Shown: positions 54,052-62,422 of the stretch, piece after piece
How positions within the stretch are numbered: position 1 is the first letter of the stretch
How the letters are laid out: the number at the start of each line of letters is the position of its first letter
Origin: an uncultured Cryomorphaceae bacterium
GTDB lineage: Bacteria; Bacteroidota; Bacteroidia; Flavobacteriales; Schleiferiaceae
Direction of reading: 5' to 3'
NCBI GenBank assembly: GCA_913009655.1
Contig: CAJVWI010000005.1
Span: 45,366-109,365 of the forward strand
DNA: 64,000 nt
The notes under the pieces: generated by a model
The model's input: only the letters and a program-made list of their open reading frames with translations
Database searches by the model: none
Told to the model about the DNA's origin: nothing
Made by a program: the position numbers and the translations under genes

Positions 54052-54947
54052 GGTAAAAGAGCTTTTATAAATGCTTCAGGATTAAAGGGCACTAAATCAT
54101 TTTCTCCCTCACCGATACCCAAAAAACGCACAGGAAGGTTCATTTGGTCTGACAACGCTAAAGCAATTCCACCTTTTGCGGTACCATCCATTTTTGTTAA
54201 AATTAACCCTGTCACCTTGGTTACTTTTGAGAACTCTATGGCTTGATTTAAAGCATTTTGTCCTGTCGATGCGTCAAGAACTAGGAGTATTTCATGAGGA
54301 GCGTCAGGAATAACCTTTTCCATGACTCTTTTAATTTTTGACAGTTCGTTCATCAAATTAACCTTATTATGGAGCCTTCCTGCAGTATCCACAATTACAA
54401 CATCTGCATTTTTATTTTTTCCTGATTCTACTGCGGCATAGGCAACTGCCGCAGGATCTGTGTTCATTCCCTTTTCCACAATGTCAACACCAACTCGGCT
54501 AGACCATATCTTTAATTGATCAACCGCTGCTGCCCTGAAAGTATCTGCTGCGCCTAAAATTACTTTTTTATCTTGGTTTTTATAGTAACTAGATAACTTT
54601 CCAATAGTCGTAGTCTTCCCTACACCGTTGACACCAACTACAAGAATAACATGAGGTTTAGAATCACTAAAAGAGGCAGGGCCGTATGCCTTATCCTTTA
54701 AGATATTGATCAGAGTTCTGCTAATTATATCCTGTAATTCAGACTGAGAAACATATTTATTTTGCTTAACGAAACTTTCAACGGCCCCAACAAGCTTTAC
54801 AGACGTCTCTACTCCTACATCCGAGCTTATCAGTGCTTCTTCAAGATTATCAAGGGTTGCTTCATCAACTATTGACTTTCCAGCAATGGCCCGACTAATC
54901 TTTCCTAAGAATGCATTTTTTGTTTTTCCTAATCCAAATAAAGCCAT
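54048..54947 (-). CDS. ftsY: Signal recognition particle receptor FtsY
   Basis: FtsY docks SRP-ribosome complexes at the inner membrane. The 299-residue protein is short, with a small N-domain (1-80) and no acidic A-domain. The SRP GTPase motifs are GVNGVGKTTTIGKL (G1), DTFRAAAVDQL (G2), DTAGRLHN (G3) and LTKMDGTAKGG (G4). Membrane binding would rely on the N-terminal helix (FGLGKTKNAFLG). The start lies only about 20 nt after the base of a strong hairpin, so some expression may depend on read-through from the ribosomal protein genes. Confidence 0.95.
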   Translation of the reverse strand: MALFGLGKTKNAFLGKISRAIAGKSIVDEATLDNLEEALISSDVGVETSVKLVGAVESFVKQNKYVSQSELQDIISRTLINILKDKAYGPASFSDSKPHVILVVGVNGVGKTTTIGKLSSYYKNQDKKVILGAADTFRAAAVDQLKIWSSRVGVDIVEKGMNTDPAAVAYAAVESGKNKNADVVIVDTAGRLHNKVNLMNELSKIKRVMEKVIPDAPHEILLVLDASTGQNALNQAIEFSKVTKVTGLILTKMDGTAKGGIALALSDQMNLPVRFLGIGEGENDLVPFNPEAFIKALLP

Positions 54948-54959
54948 AACGTGTAAGTT

Positions 54960-54986
54960 AAAAAAAAGCCGCTCTAATGAGCGGCT
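54960..54986 (-). terminator. Intrinsic terminator between the DUF4295 and ftsY genes
   Basis: AGCCGCTC (54967-54974) pairs perfectly with GAGCGGCT (54979-54986) around TAAT. On the minus strand it is followed by eight U residues (54967-54960). It ends 12 nt before the ftsY start codon. The same stem has T residues on the other side. Confidence 0.85.
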
Positions 54987-55021
54987 CTAATTTTTTTTTT
55001 CAGAAAAAAGATCGTCTACTT

Positions 55022-55171
55022 TTAAGATTTAAAAAAATCATCCACCAGTTCTTTCATGAGAACTTTTGACTCGTATCCGTAAGCTCCTTTTGATGTTTTG
55101 ACCAATTTAAAAGCTTTGGTGTAAGATACTCCACCTGATTTTTTTAGCGATGCTACTACTTTCTTTGCCAT
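55022..55171 (-). CDS. DUF4295 small basic protein, 49 residues
   Basis: ATG 55171 on the minus strand opens MAKKVVASLKKSGGVSYTKA followed by FKLVKTSKGAYGYESKVLMK and ends DDFFKS. This is the DUF4295 family, which is restricted to Bacteroidota and regularly found beside rpmG. It is basic and probably binds rRNA or the ribosome, but the role is not established. It starts 3 bp after rpmG and ends just before the terminator. It is shorter than usual ORF cut-offs. Confidence 0.88.
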   Translation of the reverse strand: MAKKVVASLKKSGGVSYTKAFKLVKTSKGAYGYESKVLMKELVDDFFKS

Positions 55172-55174
55172 ATC

Positions 55175-55357
55175 TTATTTGATTTCTTTATGAACCGTCA
55201 TTTTTTTCAATACCGGATTAAATTTCTTAATCTCCATTCTATCTGGAGTATTTTTTTTATTCTTAGTAGTTATGTAGCGAGAAGTTCCGGGCATACCACT
55301 TTCTTTATGCTCCACACATTCTAAAATAACCTGAATTCTATTTCCTTTTCTAGCCAT
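55175..55357 (-). CDS. rpmG: 50S ribosomal protein L33
   Basis: L33 is a small protein of the large ribosomal subunit, near the E site. The 60-residue protein has the family pattern: [39 protein letters not shown] and YxP-type [12 protein letters not shown]. Only one cysteine (ECVEH) of the zinc form is present, so it is a zinc-free type. It lies 6 bp after rpmB and 3 bp before the DUF4295 gene, all on the minus strand. Confidence 0.95.
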   Translation of the reverse strand: MARKGNRIQVILECVEHKESGMPGTSRYITTKNKKNTPDRMEIKKFNPVLKKMTVHKEIK

Positions 55358-55363
55358 TATTTA

Positions 55364-55603
55364 TCAAATAAGAACATTACCGTTAGCACGAGCTTCGTTT
55401 AGAACCACTTCTATTCCTTTTTTATCTATTGTCTTCAATGCTGAAGCAGATAGTCGGAGGGTTATCCATTCGTTTTTACTTGGGACGAAGAACCTTTTTC
55501 GCATCAAGTTGACATTAAACTTGCGTTTATTCTTTTTATTCGAAAAAGAAACATGGTTTCCAACCATGGCTTTCTTTCCTGTAATTTCACAAACTCGTGA
55601 CAT
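55364..55603 (-). CDS. rpmB: 50S ribosomal protein L28
   Basis: L28 is a large-subunit protein needed for 70S assembly. The 79-residue protein has [39 protein letters not shown] and [17 protein letters not shown], all typical. It is the first gene of the rpmB-rpmG-DUF4295 unit, with a -7 element about 40 bp upstream. Confidence 0.96.
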   Translation of the reverse strand: MSRVCEITGKKAMVGNHVSFSNKKNKRKFNVNLMRKRFFVPSKNEWITLRLSASALKTIDKKGIEVVLNEARANGNVLI

Positions 55604-55643
55604 GACTCTTAATTATTAGAAGAACCGCTTTACAACGGGTGTG

Positions 55644-55651
55644 CAAAGATA
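55644..55651 (-). promoter_or_regulatory. rpmB promoter, -7 element TATCTTTG
   Basis: On the minus strand TATCTTTG matches TAnnTTTG exactly, 40 bp before the rpmB start. A clear -33 TTG was not found. The leader would be about 35 nt and can form a small CCG/CGG hairpin. Confidence 0.6.
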
Positions 55652-55677
55652 ATGAACTTTACTTATTCTACAGCAGT

Positions 55678-55710
55678 AAAAAAACATCCTTTTTGATTCT
55701 ATTTAAAGGA
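55678..55710 (-). terminator. Probable terminator of the cinA gene
   Basis: On the minus strand TCCTTT and AAAGGA (55710-55705 and 55692-55687) form a stem, followed by TG and seven U residues (55684-55678). It begins 19 nt after the cinA stop codon. The stem is AT-rich and of moderate strength. Confidence 0.6.
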
Positions 55711-55728
55711 GTTTATCAATTTTGATGT

Positions 55729-56967
55729 TTACTTGTCTATCAGCAATCTTAATTGATTGAATATAACTAGACATGATTTTGATATTGTCCTCTCTCGATT
55801 AGATCCCATAGAGAACTTTTTTACCCAACTAACATCCGGACCTACAATCGCTAACCACACTGTGCCTGCAGTAACGCCTTGACCTCCTATCGGGCCAGCA
55901 TAGCCAGTAGTTGAAATTGACCAATCCACTTCGTATTTTGACTTTATTCCATTTGCCATTTGTAGAGCTACTATCTCTGAAACTGGGCCATTCAGAATTA
56001 TTTCATTGTCATCTACCCCAAGTTCTTTGATTTTTATTTCGTTTGAGTAGGCAACTACAGAGCCTTTAAAAAATTCGGAAGATCCCGGTACAGATGTTAT
56101 TTTTGCGGCAATGTTTCCACCAGTAAAACTTTCGGCAGTAGCTAATGTTTGGCCAGATTTTTTGAAGAGGTCAGAAATTACATATTCAAGACTTCTAAGA
56201 CTTTCAGTAAAAATGTCTTTTCCGAGTATCTCTCTAATTTGAATTGATTGTGAATCTAATTCTTTAAAAAGACTATCAGAATCTTCAATCCGACCTCTGC
56301 ATGTTAACCTAAGCTTAACTAGCCCAGGCGAGGGTAAATAAGCTAAGGAGAATGTTTCTGTTAAGGCGGCCTCCCAATTCGTTAATTTGAGGGCTAAATC
56401 TGATTCAGGAATCCCTTGAACAAGAAAATACCTATTCTCAATAAAGTGATCTTGTTCCTTTATCATTCTTGGAAGGATATAATCTTCAACGATACCCTCC
56501 ATTTCAAAAGGAACTCCAGGTAAACTGATATATTTCACTTCATTATACTCCCATAGCATGCATTGTGCAGTGCCACGTTTATTAGGGAAAACCTTTGCTT
56601 TTTTGGGGAAATATGCCTGTTCTTTATTCAGTAAGTTTGGAACCCTTCCCATTCGGGAAAATAAATCTTTGATATGTTCAAATATCTCTGGACGGTAAAT
56701 TAATTCATCGTTAAAATATTTTACCAATACTTTTTTTGTTATATCGTCCTTTGTCGGCCCGAGTCCTCCCGTAATAATTACCCAATTAGTACTTGGTAAA
56801 ATCTCATCTAAAGTTTTTATGATAGCGTCTGCGTTATCAGATATAGAGGTGACTCTTTGAACTTCTACTCCAACTTCGGAAAGAGATTTTCCAAGCCATG
56901 CCGAATTTGTATCAACAGTATGGCCAAGTAAAATTTCTGTTCCAATAGTTATTATTTCAGCTTTCAT
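55729..56967 (-). CDS. cinA: CinA-family nicotinamide-nucleotide amidohydrolase / competence-damage protein
   Basis: The 412-residue protein has the two-domain CinA layout. Residues 1-170 are a MoCF/COG1058 domain (IITIGTEILLGHTVDTNSAW, VIITGGLGPTKDDIT), linked to ADP-ribose pyrophosphatase activity. About residues 255-410 are the CinA C-terminal domain (LATAESFTGGNIAAKI, VAYSNEIK, STTGYAGPIGG), the NMN deamidase. Together these recycle pyridine nucleotides. It stands alone, divergent from cdd with 89 bp between starts. No recA or DNA-uptake genes are near. Confidence 0.92.
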   Translation of the reverse strand: MKAEIITIGTEILLGHTVDTNSAWLGKSLSEVGVEVQRVTSISDNADAIIKTLDEILPSTNWVIITGGLGPTKDDITKKVLVKYFNDELIYRPEIFEHIKDLFSRMGRVPNLLNKEQAYFPKKAKVFPNKRGTAQCMLWEYNEVKYISLPGVPFEMEGIVEDYILPRMIKEQDHFIENRYFLVQGIPESDLALKLTNWEAALTETFSLAYLPSPGLVKLRLTCRGRIEDSDSLFKELDSQSIQIREILGKDIFTESLRSLEYVISDLFKKSGQTLATAESFTGGNIAAKITSVPGSSEFFKGSVVAYSNEIKIKELGVDDNEIILNGPVSEIVALQMANGIKSKYEVDWSISTTGYAGPIGGQGVTAGTVWLAIVGPDVSWVKKFSMGSNRERTISKSCLVIFNQLRLLIDK

Positions 56968-57056
56968 TTTTCAAAAATACCATTATCCATTGAGGGTAAC
57001 ATTATTAATTGAATATTCATAATTCTTCATTAGATTAGAACCTATTGACTTAAACA

Positions 57057-57527
57057 ATGAAAATAAATATTGAAATCACTGAATACTCTTCTCATGAAGA
57101 ACTTTCATCCAAAGACCAAGAACTCATAGCTATTGCTATAAGCCAGCTTAAAACAAGTCATTCTCCGTACAGTAATTTTAGTGTTGGAGCTTCTGTAAGA
57201 TTAGAAAATGACAAAACATGGGGAGGCAGCAACCAAGAAAATTCTTCTTATCCGGTCGGAATCTGTGCAGAACGAGTAGTTCTCAGTGTAGCATCTACTC
57301 AATCCAAAGGTCAATCTATAGATACTATGGTAGTAGTTTACTCCGACCCGAAAGGCAATCACTCCCTACCTCTTGCGCCTTGTGGAATGTGCAGGCAGGC
57401 GATAAGAGAGCAAACTTTTAGACAAAAGAAAACGATGAAGATCATATTAACTACGAAGCATGGCAAAACGTTGGTTGTAAATAATGCAGATGATTTATTA
57501 CCCCTATCATTCACACTAGAGAGATAA
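57057..57527 (+). CDS. cdd: Cytidine deaminase
   Basis: Cytidine deaminase converts cytidine and deoxycytidine to uridine forms in salvage. The 156-residue protein has a short N-terminal extension before SHSPYSNFSVGASV. The zinc motif is present as CAERVVLSVAS (C-A-E) and PCGMCRQAI (P-C-x-x-C). Length is slightly above the ~130 of the homotetrameric type. It is 22 bp before cutC on the same strand and could be co-transcribed. Confidence 0.92.
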   Translation: MKINIEITEYSSHEELSSKDQELIAIAISQLKTSHSPYSNFSVGASVRLENDKTWGGSNQENSSYPVGICAERVVLSVASTQSKGQSIDTMVVVYSDPKGNHSLPLAPCGMCRQAIREQTFRQKKTMKIILTTKHGKTLVVNNADDLLPLSFTLER

Positions 57528-57549
57528 TTATTTTATTTAATATTAACAA

Positions 57550-58191
57550 ATGCTTGAAATTGCGACCTTTACCCTTGAAGATGCATTTGCTGCCGCTGAA
57601 GCTGGGGCTGACAGGATAGAAGTTTGCCAAAACTACAGTGAAGGAGGGTTAACACCACCTTCAGAATGGGTTTTTGCTCTAAGACAAACAGTTCAGATAC
57701 CTGTAATAGCTATTGTAAGGCCAAGAAAAGGAGGTTTTCACTATTCCGATGAAGAAGTTTTGGAGATACAAAACCAAGGGCATTCCCTCAAATCTGCTGG
57801 AGCACAAGCATTAGTCTTTGGATGTTTAAATAAAGATTCTATGTTAGATATGAATACCTGTAAATTTTTAATCAAAGATTGGGGACTCCCTGCAGTTCTT
57901 CATCGCGCATTTGATGAATGTATAGACCCTTTTAAAACAATTGACGAGAGTATTAAATCAGGGTTTTCTAGAATACTAACTTCCAAAGGATCAGAAAATA
58001 TAAAATTACTTCAAGAACTCAAAATACATGCAAATAACAAAATTGAAATACTCCCGGGAGGCGGTATAAGGTCTGCAAATATTGATGAATATCTAAACTC
58101 GGGCTTTTCCACTATTCACTCATCTGCAATAACTGGGGTAAAAAATAATATGGACCCTGGAGAAATCGCTCTAATTAAACTAAAAGTATAA
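57550..58191 (+). CDS. cutC: CutC family protein
   Basis: The 213-residue TIM-barrel protein starts LEIATFTLEDAFAAAEAGAD, has the family segments RIEVCQNYSEGGLTP, RPRKGGFHYSDEEV and HRAFDECIDP, and the C-terminal ILPGGGIRSANIDEYL. CutC was linked to copper homeostasis in E. coli, but the direct role is disputed and other functions have been proposed. It is convergent with the glycosylasparaginase-like gene with 3 bp between stops. Confidence 0.9.
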   Translation: MLEIATFTLEDAFAAAEAGADRIEVCQNYSEGGLTPPSEWVFALRQTVQIPVIAIVRPRKGGFHYSDEEVLEIQNQGHSLKSAGAQALVFGCLNKDSMLDMNTCKFLIKDWGLPAVLHRAFDECIDPFKTIDESIKSGFSRILTSKGSENIKLLQELKIHANNKIEILPGGGIRSANIDEYLNSGFSTIHSSAITGVKNNMDPGEIALIKLKV

Positions 58192-58194
58192 GAT

Positions 58195-59178
58195 CTAGGA
58201 AATTAAGAAGTTAGCATCAATTAATTCTGATTTATTTCCCGGTCTGCTAATGGCAAACTGAAATCCTGAGCGCAGTGAATACCCCCCTACTTCTCCTCTT
58301 TTGTTCATTGCTATAAAACCAATTTGAGTGTCTTTCAAACTTGCTTTTCTCCTTTTAAAGAAATTATAAATCTTACGAACAGCTTCCTCACAGGCCATCT
58401 GAGGACTTAGGCCCTTTTCCATTTCCGCAACGACCCGGTAAGATCCAACAACTCGTATTACTTCTTCACCGTGGCCAGTAGCAGTAGCCGCACCGATATC
58501 ACCATCAACATAGAGACCTGCACCAATTATTGGACTATCACCAACTCTTCCATGCATTTTATAACTCATCCCACTTGTTGTACAAATACCAGCTAAATGA
58601 CCATATTTATCGAGTGATAACTGACCTATAGTATCATGATTTTCAACATTAATGATAGGATTATATTTCGATGATTTCATCCAATTTTCCCATTCTCTTT
58701 TTGAATCTTCAACTAAAAGTTTCTCTTTAGGAAAACCCATTTCCATGGCAAATTGACGAGCGCCTGCACCCACAAGCATCACATGGGGTGTCTTTTCCAT
58801 AACAGCCCTTGCTAGTGAACTCACATGAACAATATCTTCTACCGCAGCAACACTTCCAATATTTCCAAGATGGTCCATACAACAAGCATCTAATGTTACT
58901 TTTCCATCTCTATCCGGTCTTCCGCCTAGACCAACGCTTCTTTCCTTGGGGTCTGCTTCACAAATCTTAACTCCCGCTTCAGTAGCGTCCATGGCTGAAG
59001 AGCCTTTTTCTAATAAATCCATCGCTTTAGAAGTGGTCTTTAATCCGAAACGCCATGTTGCAATAGAAACAGGATCAATAGACTCTGAAGAAACGTTAAA
59101 TTCTCTTCTTGTAAATGAAAGAAAAGGGATTGCAGCAGTTACCCCAGTAATTATTCTTATAAAATCCTTTCTATTCAA
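58195..59178 (-). CDS. N4-(beta-N-acetylglucosaminyl)-L-asparaginase-like hydrolase
   Basis: This 327-residue Ntn-hydrolase would cleave GlcNAc-Asn or related isopeptide bonds and self-process. The nucleophile threonine is in HDTIGQLSLDKYG (about 178-190), followed by RVGDSPIIGAGLYVD and GDIGAATATGHGEEV, which bind substrate. The N-terminus (MNRKDFIRIITGVTAAIPFL) is export-like, with an RK pair that could be a relaxed Tat signal, so it may act in the periplasm. It follows the haem-type TonB receptor gene by 24 bp. The family is clear; the natural substrate is not. Confidence 0.87.
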   Translation of the reverse strand: MNRKDFIRIITGVTAAIPFLSFTRREFNVSSESIDPVSIATWRFGLKTTSKAMDLLEKGSSAMDATEAGVKICEADPKERSVGLGGRPDRDGKVTLDACCMDHLGNIGSVAAVEDIVHVSSLARAVMEKTPHVMLVGAGARQFAMEMGFPKEKLLVEDSKREWENWMKSSKYNPIINVENHDTIGQLSLDKYGHLAGICTTSGMSYKMHGRVGDSPIIGAGLYVDGDIGAATATGHGEEVIRVVGSYRVVAEMEKGLSPQMACEEAVRKIYNFFKRRKASLKDTQIGFIAMNKRGEVGGYSLRSGFQFAISRPGNKSELIDANFLIS

Positions 59179-59202
59179 AGTAATAAAATTTAACCCTCTA
59201 AT

Positions 59203-61590
59203 TTAAAAAGAGTTTTTAATAGATGCTGTGATATTTCTTCCAGGTGCATTAATACCTGATGCAAAAGTTCTGTACTGCGTATCTAAAATGTTATGAACTC
59301 CAAATTGAAATATCCATTGGCTATTTAGATCATAAGACATTACTGCATTCCAAGTCACCCACCTCGGAGTCCCCATTGGTGTTGCATATCTTTGATTATC
59401 TTCTCCATTGGGACAATATTTGTCTAGGGATTTTTTCGCATTAGAGACTACATATAAATCTGCAGAAAAAGAGTTAGTCGGATTAAATTGTAATCCAACA
59501 CGAGAAATCCTTGGAGGTATATGATCAAGAGGCATATGTGTTCCTTGATCACCTTGTAATTGAACCCCAGATCGTGTTACACCGCCTGCAACTCCCTGGA
59601 ATTGACCTTTCAAACTGAACGAAAAGGGTAAAACAACTAAACATCTTATCGAATAACCTGCAATTCTAGCATTTCTGGCATTGGACTGACTTAAAATAGC
59701 AGACTCTACTCCTTCAAAAATAATAGAGTCACTTCCGTTATATTGACTTGGAATAACCACTAAAGCGTCTCTTAAGGATGTGGAATATAAATTCCACTCT
59801 AAACTATGACCACCTTTAAATAATTGAACATTTCCAATTTCTGCAGTGAAAGCCTGTTCTGGTCTAAGATTAGGATTAGGTATTATTAAAACCCCAGGTC
59901 GGGAGTCAAAAACCTTCGCTAGATCATCTATATTAGGAACACGGTATGCTGTAGAAATAGAAGATGAGAATTTTGATTGCTTTGATTTTTGATAAATAAG
60001 ACCTATGCTTCCGGAAGCCACCGGATTTCTTTGATAAATATGAACTTCGGTGGCTCCAGTTAGCATTGGAAAAAAATCTGAGTTAGTGAATGCGGAACTC
60101 AACTGTGTCATCCCTATTCTAAATCCTTCTGAAACTTTTAACTTATCTGAAATATTATTGACATGTGTAGCAAATGCCGCCAAGTTGATCATGACATTTT
60201 TACCTCCGGGATAACGGGTATTGATAAAGTTTCCTGGAAGACTGGTATCAAAGACAATACTTGGATCAAAAACATTTTCCCCAGTGGCAGAAGAATATAC
60301 CCTCTGATGAGATCCATCAATACCTATTCTAAAAACATTTGTTCCCAAACGCTTTGTCGCATCCGAGTTAAAGCCATTTATGACTACTTCTTCTTTTCTC
60401 GACTTTAAAATCGATGATCCAAACCTTCTCGTCATTCTGCTCTCCTCAATGTTTTGATGATAAACAGACACCCTAACCCCATCAAAACCAAAAACCCTTA
60501 GAGCTTTCCATTGATAACTGCTTAAAAACCTTTTTTGAGGACCATAATGCCAAGAAGAATATTTTAACTTATTACTCCCCGGTCCAGCTCCTGGCTTTAA
60601 GTCTGTCAAACGATCATACCTAGGAACATCTGAAGAATTTGAATATTGAATATTAAAAGTTGAAGTTCTATTCTTCTTTGTTTTGTAGACAAACTTTTGC
60701 AATAAGTCAACTTGGGAATAACTACTACCTATTTGAAGATGAGGATTTTTATTTTGTAAAATAGTATCTCCATACATTCCAACATGCACATAATAGTTTC
60801 TATCTCCGTGGCTTTCCCCATAATAAGGGTTTATTCTTTTCCCACTCTTTAAATCTCCATAAACAGAAGATGTGAGTGAAGTTAAAGATGCAAATCTCTT
60901 ATCCGAAAAGTTGAATTTTAAATTAGTAATCGAACTATTATTGACCGAACTGTATTGGACTTTTTCACTCCAAGAATACTTCCTTTTGACAGAAAATTCG
61001 GGAGTTTCTGTTATAAAATGTACTACACCGCCCAAAGCATCGCTTCCATAAGCATTGGAAGTAGGGCCGAAAGAAACTTCGATTCTCTCTAAAACATTTG
61101 GATCGACAGTAATTGCATTTTGAAGGTGGCCTGACCGGTAAATAAGATTATTCATTCTTATACCATCCACAACAAGTAGAACTCTACTTGCTTCCATCCC
61201 TCTTAATATGATTGAACCTCCACCCTGCTGACTTTTTTGAATTGCTACTGAATTCTGGCTTGACAAAACATCAACAGTTGTTCTTTCTAATGAATTTTGA
61301 ATTTCTTTACTTCGAATAACGGAAATCTCTTGGGTTATGTTCCTTTTTGATTCAGCAGTTCTATATGCTGAGACCACAACTTCCTCTAAAGGATTATAGA
61401 AATTAGTATCTTTTGCATTGTTAGACTTGTTATTTCGAGGATTTATTTTTTTTAGTTCGGAAACAGTAGTCACTTTAGAATCAGCTAGGGTGACGTATTT
61501 TTGGGATACAGGCGCCACCTCTTCTTGGGCCCTCAGAAATAAAGAGAAGCCCATGAAAACAGCCAAAAACAATATTCGTAATTTCGTCAT
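59203..61590 (-). CDS. TonB-dependent receptor, haem/haemoglobin type
   Basis: The 795-residue outer-membrane receptor has a signal peptide (ending FLRAQ). A plug follows at about 75-200: EEVVVSAYRTAESKRN, GGGSIILRGMEASRVLLVVD, YGSDALGGVVHFIT. The barrel ends GRNITASIKNSF. There is no carboxypeptidase-like domain. The plug wording (SDALGGVV, VDGIRMNN) is that of the haemoglobin/transferrin/lactoferrin receptor family (HmuR/ShuA-like), which suggests haem uptake, but the ligand histidines in barrel loops are not confirmed. It is divergent from yaaA by 83 bp. No Fur-like palindrome was seen in that gap. Confidence 0.88.
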   Translation of the reverse strand: MTKLRILFLAVFMGFSLFLRAQEEVAPVSQKYVTLADSKVTTVSELKKINPRNNKSNNAKDTNFYNPLEEVVVSAYRTAESKRNITQEISVIRSKEIQNSLERTTVDVLSSQNSVAIQKSQQGGGSIILRGMEASRVLLVVDGIRMNNLIYRSGHLQNAITVDPNVLERIEVSFGPTSNAYGSDALGGVVHFITETPEFSVKRKYSWSEKVQYSSVNNSSITNLKFNFSDKRFASLTSLTSSVYGDLKSGKRINPYYGESHGDRNYYVHVGMYGDTILQNKNPHLQIGSSYSQVDLLQKFVYKTKKNRTSTFNIQYSNSSDVPRYDRLTDLKPGAGPGSNKLKYSSWHYGPQKRFLSSYQWKALRVFGFDGVRVSVYHQNIEESRMTRRFGSSILKSRKEEVVINGFNSDATKRLGTNVFRIGIDGSHQRVYSSATGENVFDPSIVFDTSLPGNFINTRYPGGKNVMINLAAFATHVNNISDKLKVSEGFRIGMTQLSSAFTNSDFFPMLTGATEVHIYQRNPVASGSIGLIYQKSKQSKFSSSISTAYRVPNIDDLAKVFDSRPGVLIIPNPNLRPEQAFTAEIGNVQLFKGGHSLEWNLYSTSLRDALVVIPSQYNGSDSIIFEGVESAILSQSNARNARIAGYSIRCLVVLPFSFSLKGQFQGVAGGVTRSGVQLQGDQGTHMPLDHIPPRISRVGLQFNPTNSFSADLYVVSNAKKSLDKYCPNGEDNQRYATPMGTPRWVTWNAVMSYDLNSQWIFQFGVHNILDTQYRTFASGINAPGRNITASIKNSF

Positions 61591-61673
61591 TTGTAAGAAT
61601 GTTTTGTGGAAGGCTCAATTGTCATGCCATTCTCGATTTTTAAGATTGTTAAAGCATATAAGAAATCTCAAAT

Positions 61674-62417
61674 ATGACCATACTACTTTCTAGCTCAAAG
61701 TCTATGAAGCTGAGTGACATCCGAGCTCTTCAGACGCCATTTTTCTTGAATGAAGCACATCAATTAAATCAAAAATTAAAAGAACTAAGAAAAAAGGATG
61801 TTCTTGAATTCTTTAAAAGCTCAGAGAGTTTAACTGAAAAAATTTATGCTAATATTCAATCTTGGGATAAAGAATTCCATGACAAAAAAAACCAAGCTGC
61901 ACTGTATTCATTTAGTGGTGATGCCTTTACAAAACTAGATCCCGAAAGCTTAACTCAAAAAGGGAAAAGCAATGCTCAAAAAAGGATACGGATTCTTTCT
62001 GGACTGTATGGTATTCTAAAACCAATGGACAGCATCCAACCTTACAGACTTGACATGGCACAAAAAATAGATGGTGAAATATTGACTAATTATTGGAAAA
62101 GAAAAATAACCAAGAGTTTAAATATAGAGTATGAGAGCAACATTATTATAAATCTTGCTTCTAAAGAATACAGCAATGCAATTGACAAAGCCGCAGTGCC
62201 TAATCGGTGGATAGATATGGATTTTTACGAAAGAAAAAATAATGATCTAAAAACGGTCTCAATATTTAGCAAGCAAGCAAGAGGTTTAGCTGCAAGGTAT
62301 ATATGTGACAATTTAGAAGGGAGAAAAAACATTGAAAATCTAAAAAAATTCACTGGTGGAGGCTATAGATATGAGGATAGTCTATCAAATAATGACAAGT
62401 GGGTTTTTGTAAGATAA
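61674..62417 (+). CDS. yaaA: YaaA-family peroxide stress protein
   Basis: The 247-residue protein starts MTILLSSSKSM, the family N-terminus, and has ALYSFSGDAFTKLD, RIRILSGLYGILKPMDSIQP, YRLDMAQKI and NLASKEYS. In E. coli YaaA limits free iron and DNA damage during peroxide stress. Its location next to a haem-type receptor fits a link to iron, but this could be chance. It is convergent with the CHU_C-domain gene with 5 bp between stops. Confidence 0.9.
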   Translation: MTILLSSSKSMKLSDIRALQTPFFLNEAHQLNQKLKELRKKDVLEFFKSSESLTEKIYANIQSWDKEFHDKKNQAALYSFSGDAFTKLDPESLTQKGKSNAQKRIRILSGLYGILKPMDSIQPYRLDMAQKIDGEILTNYWKRKITKSLNIEYESNIIINLASKEYSNAIDKAAVPNRWIDMDFYERKNNDLKTVSIFSKQARGLAARYICDNLEGRKNIENLKKFTGGGYRYEDSLSNNDKWVFVR

Positions 62418-62422
62418 GTGAC

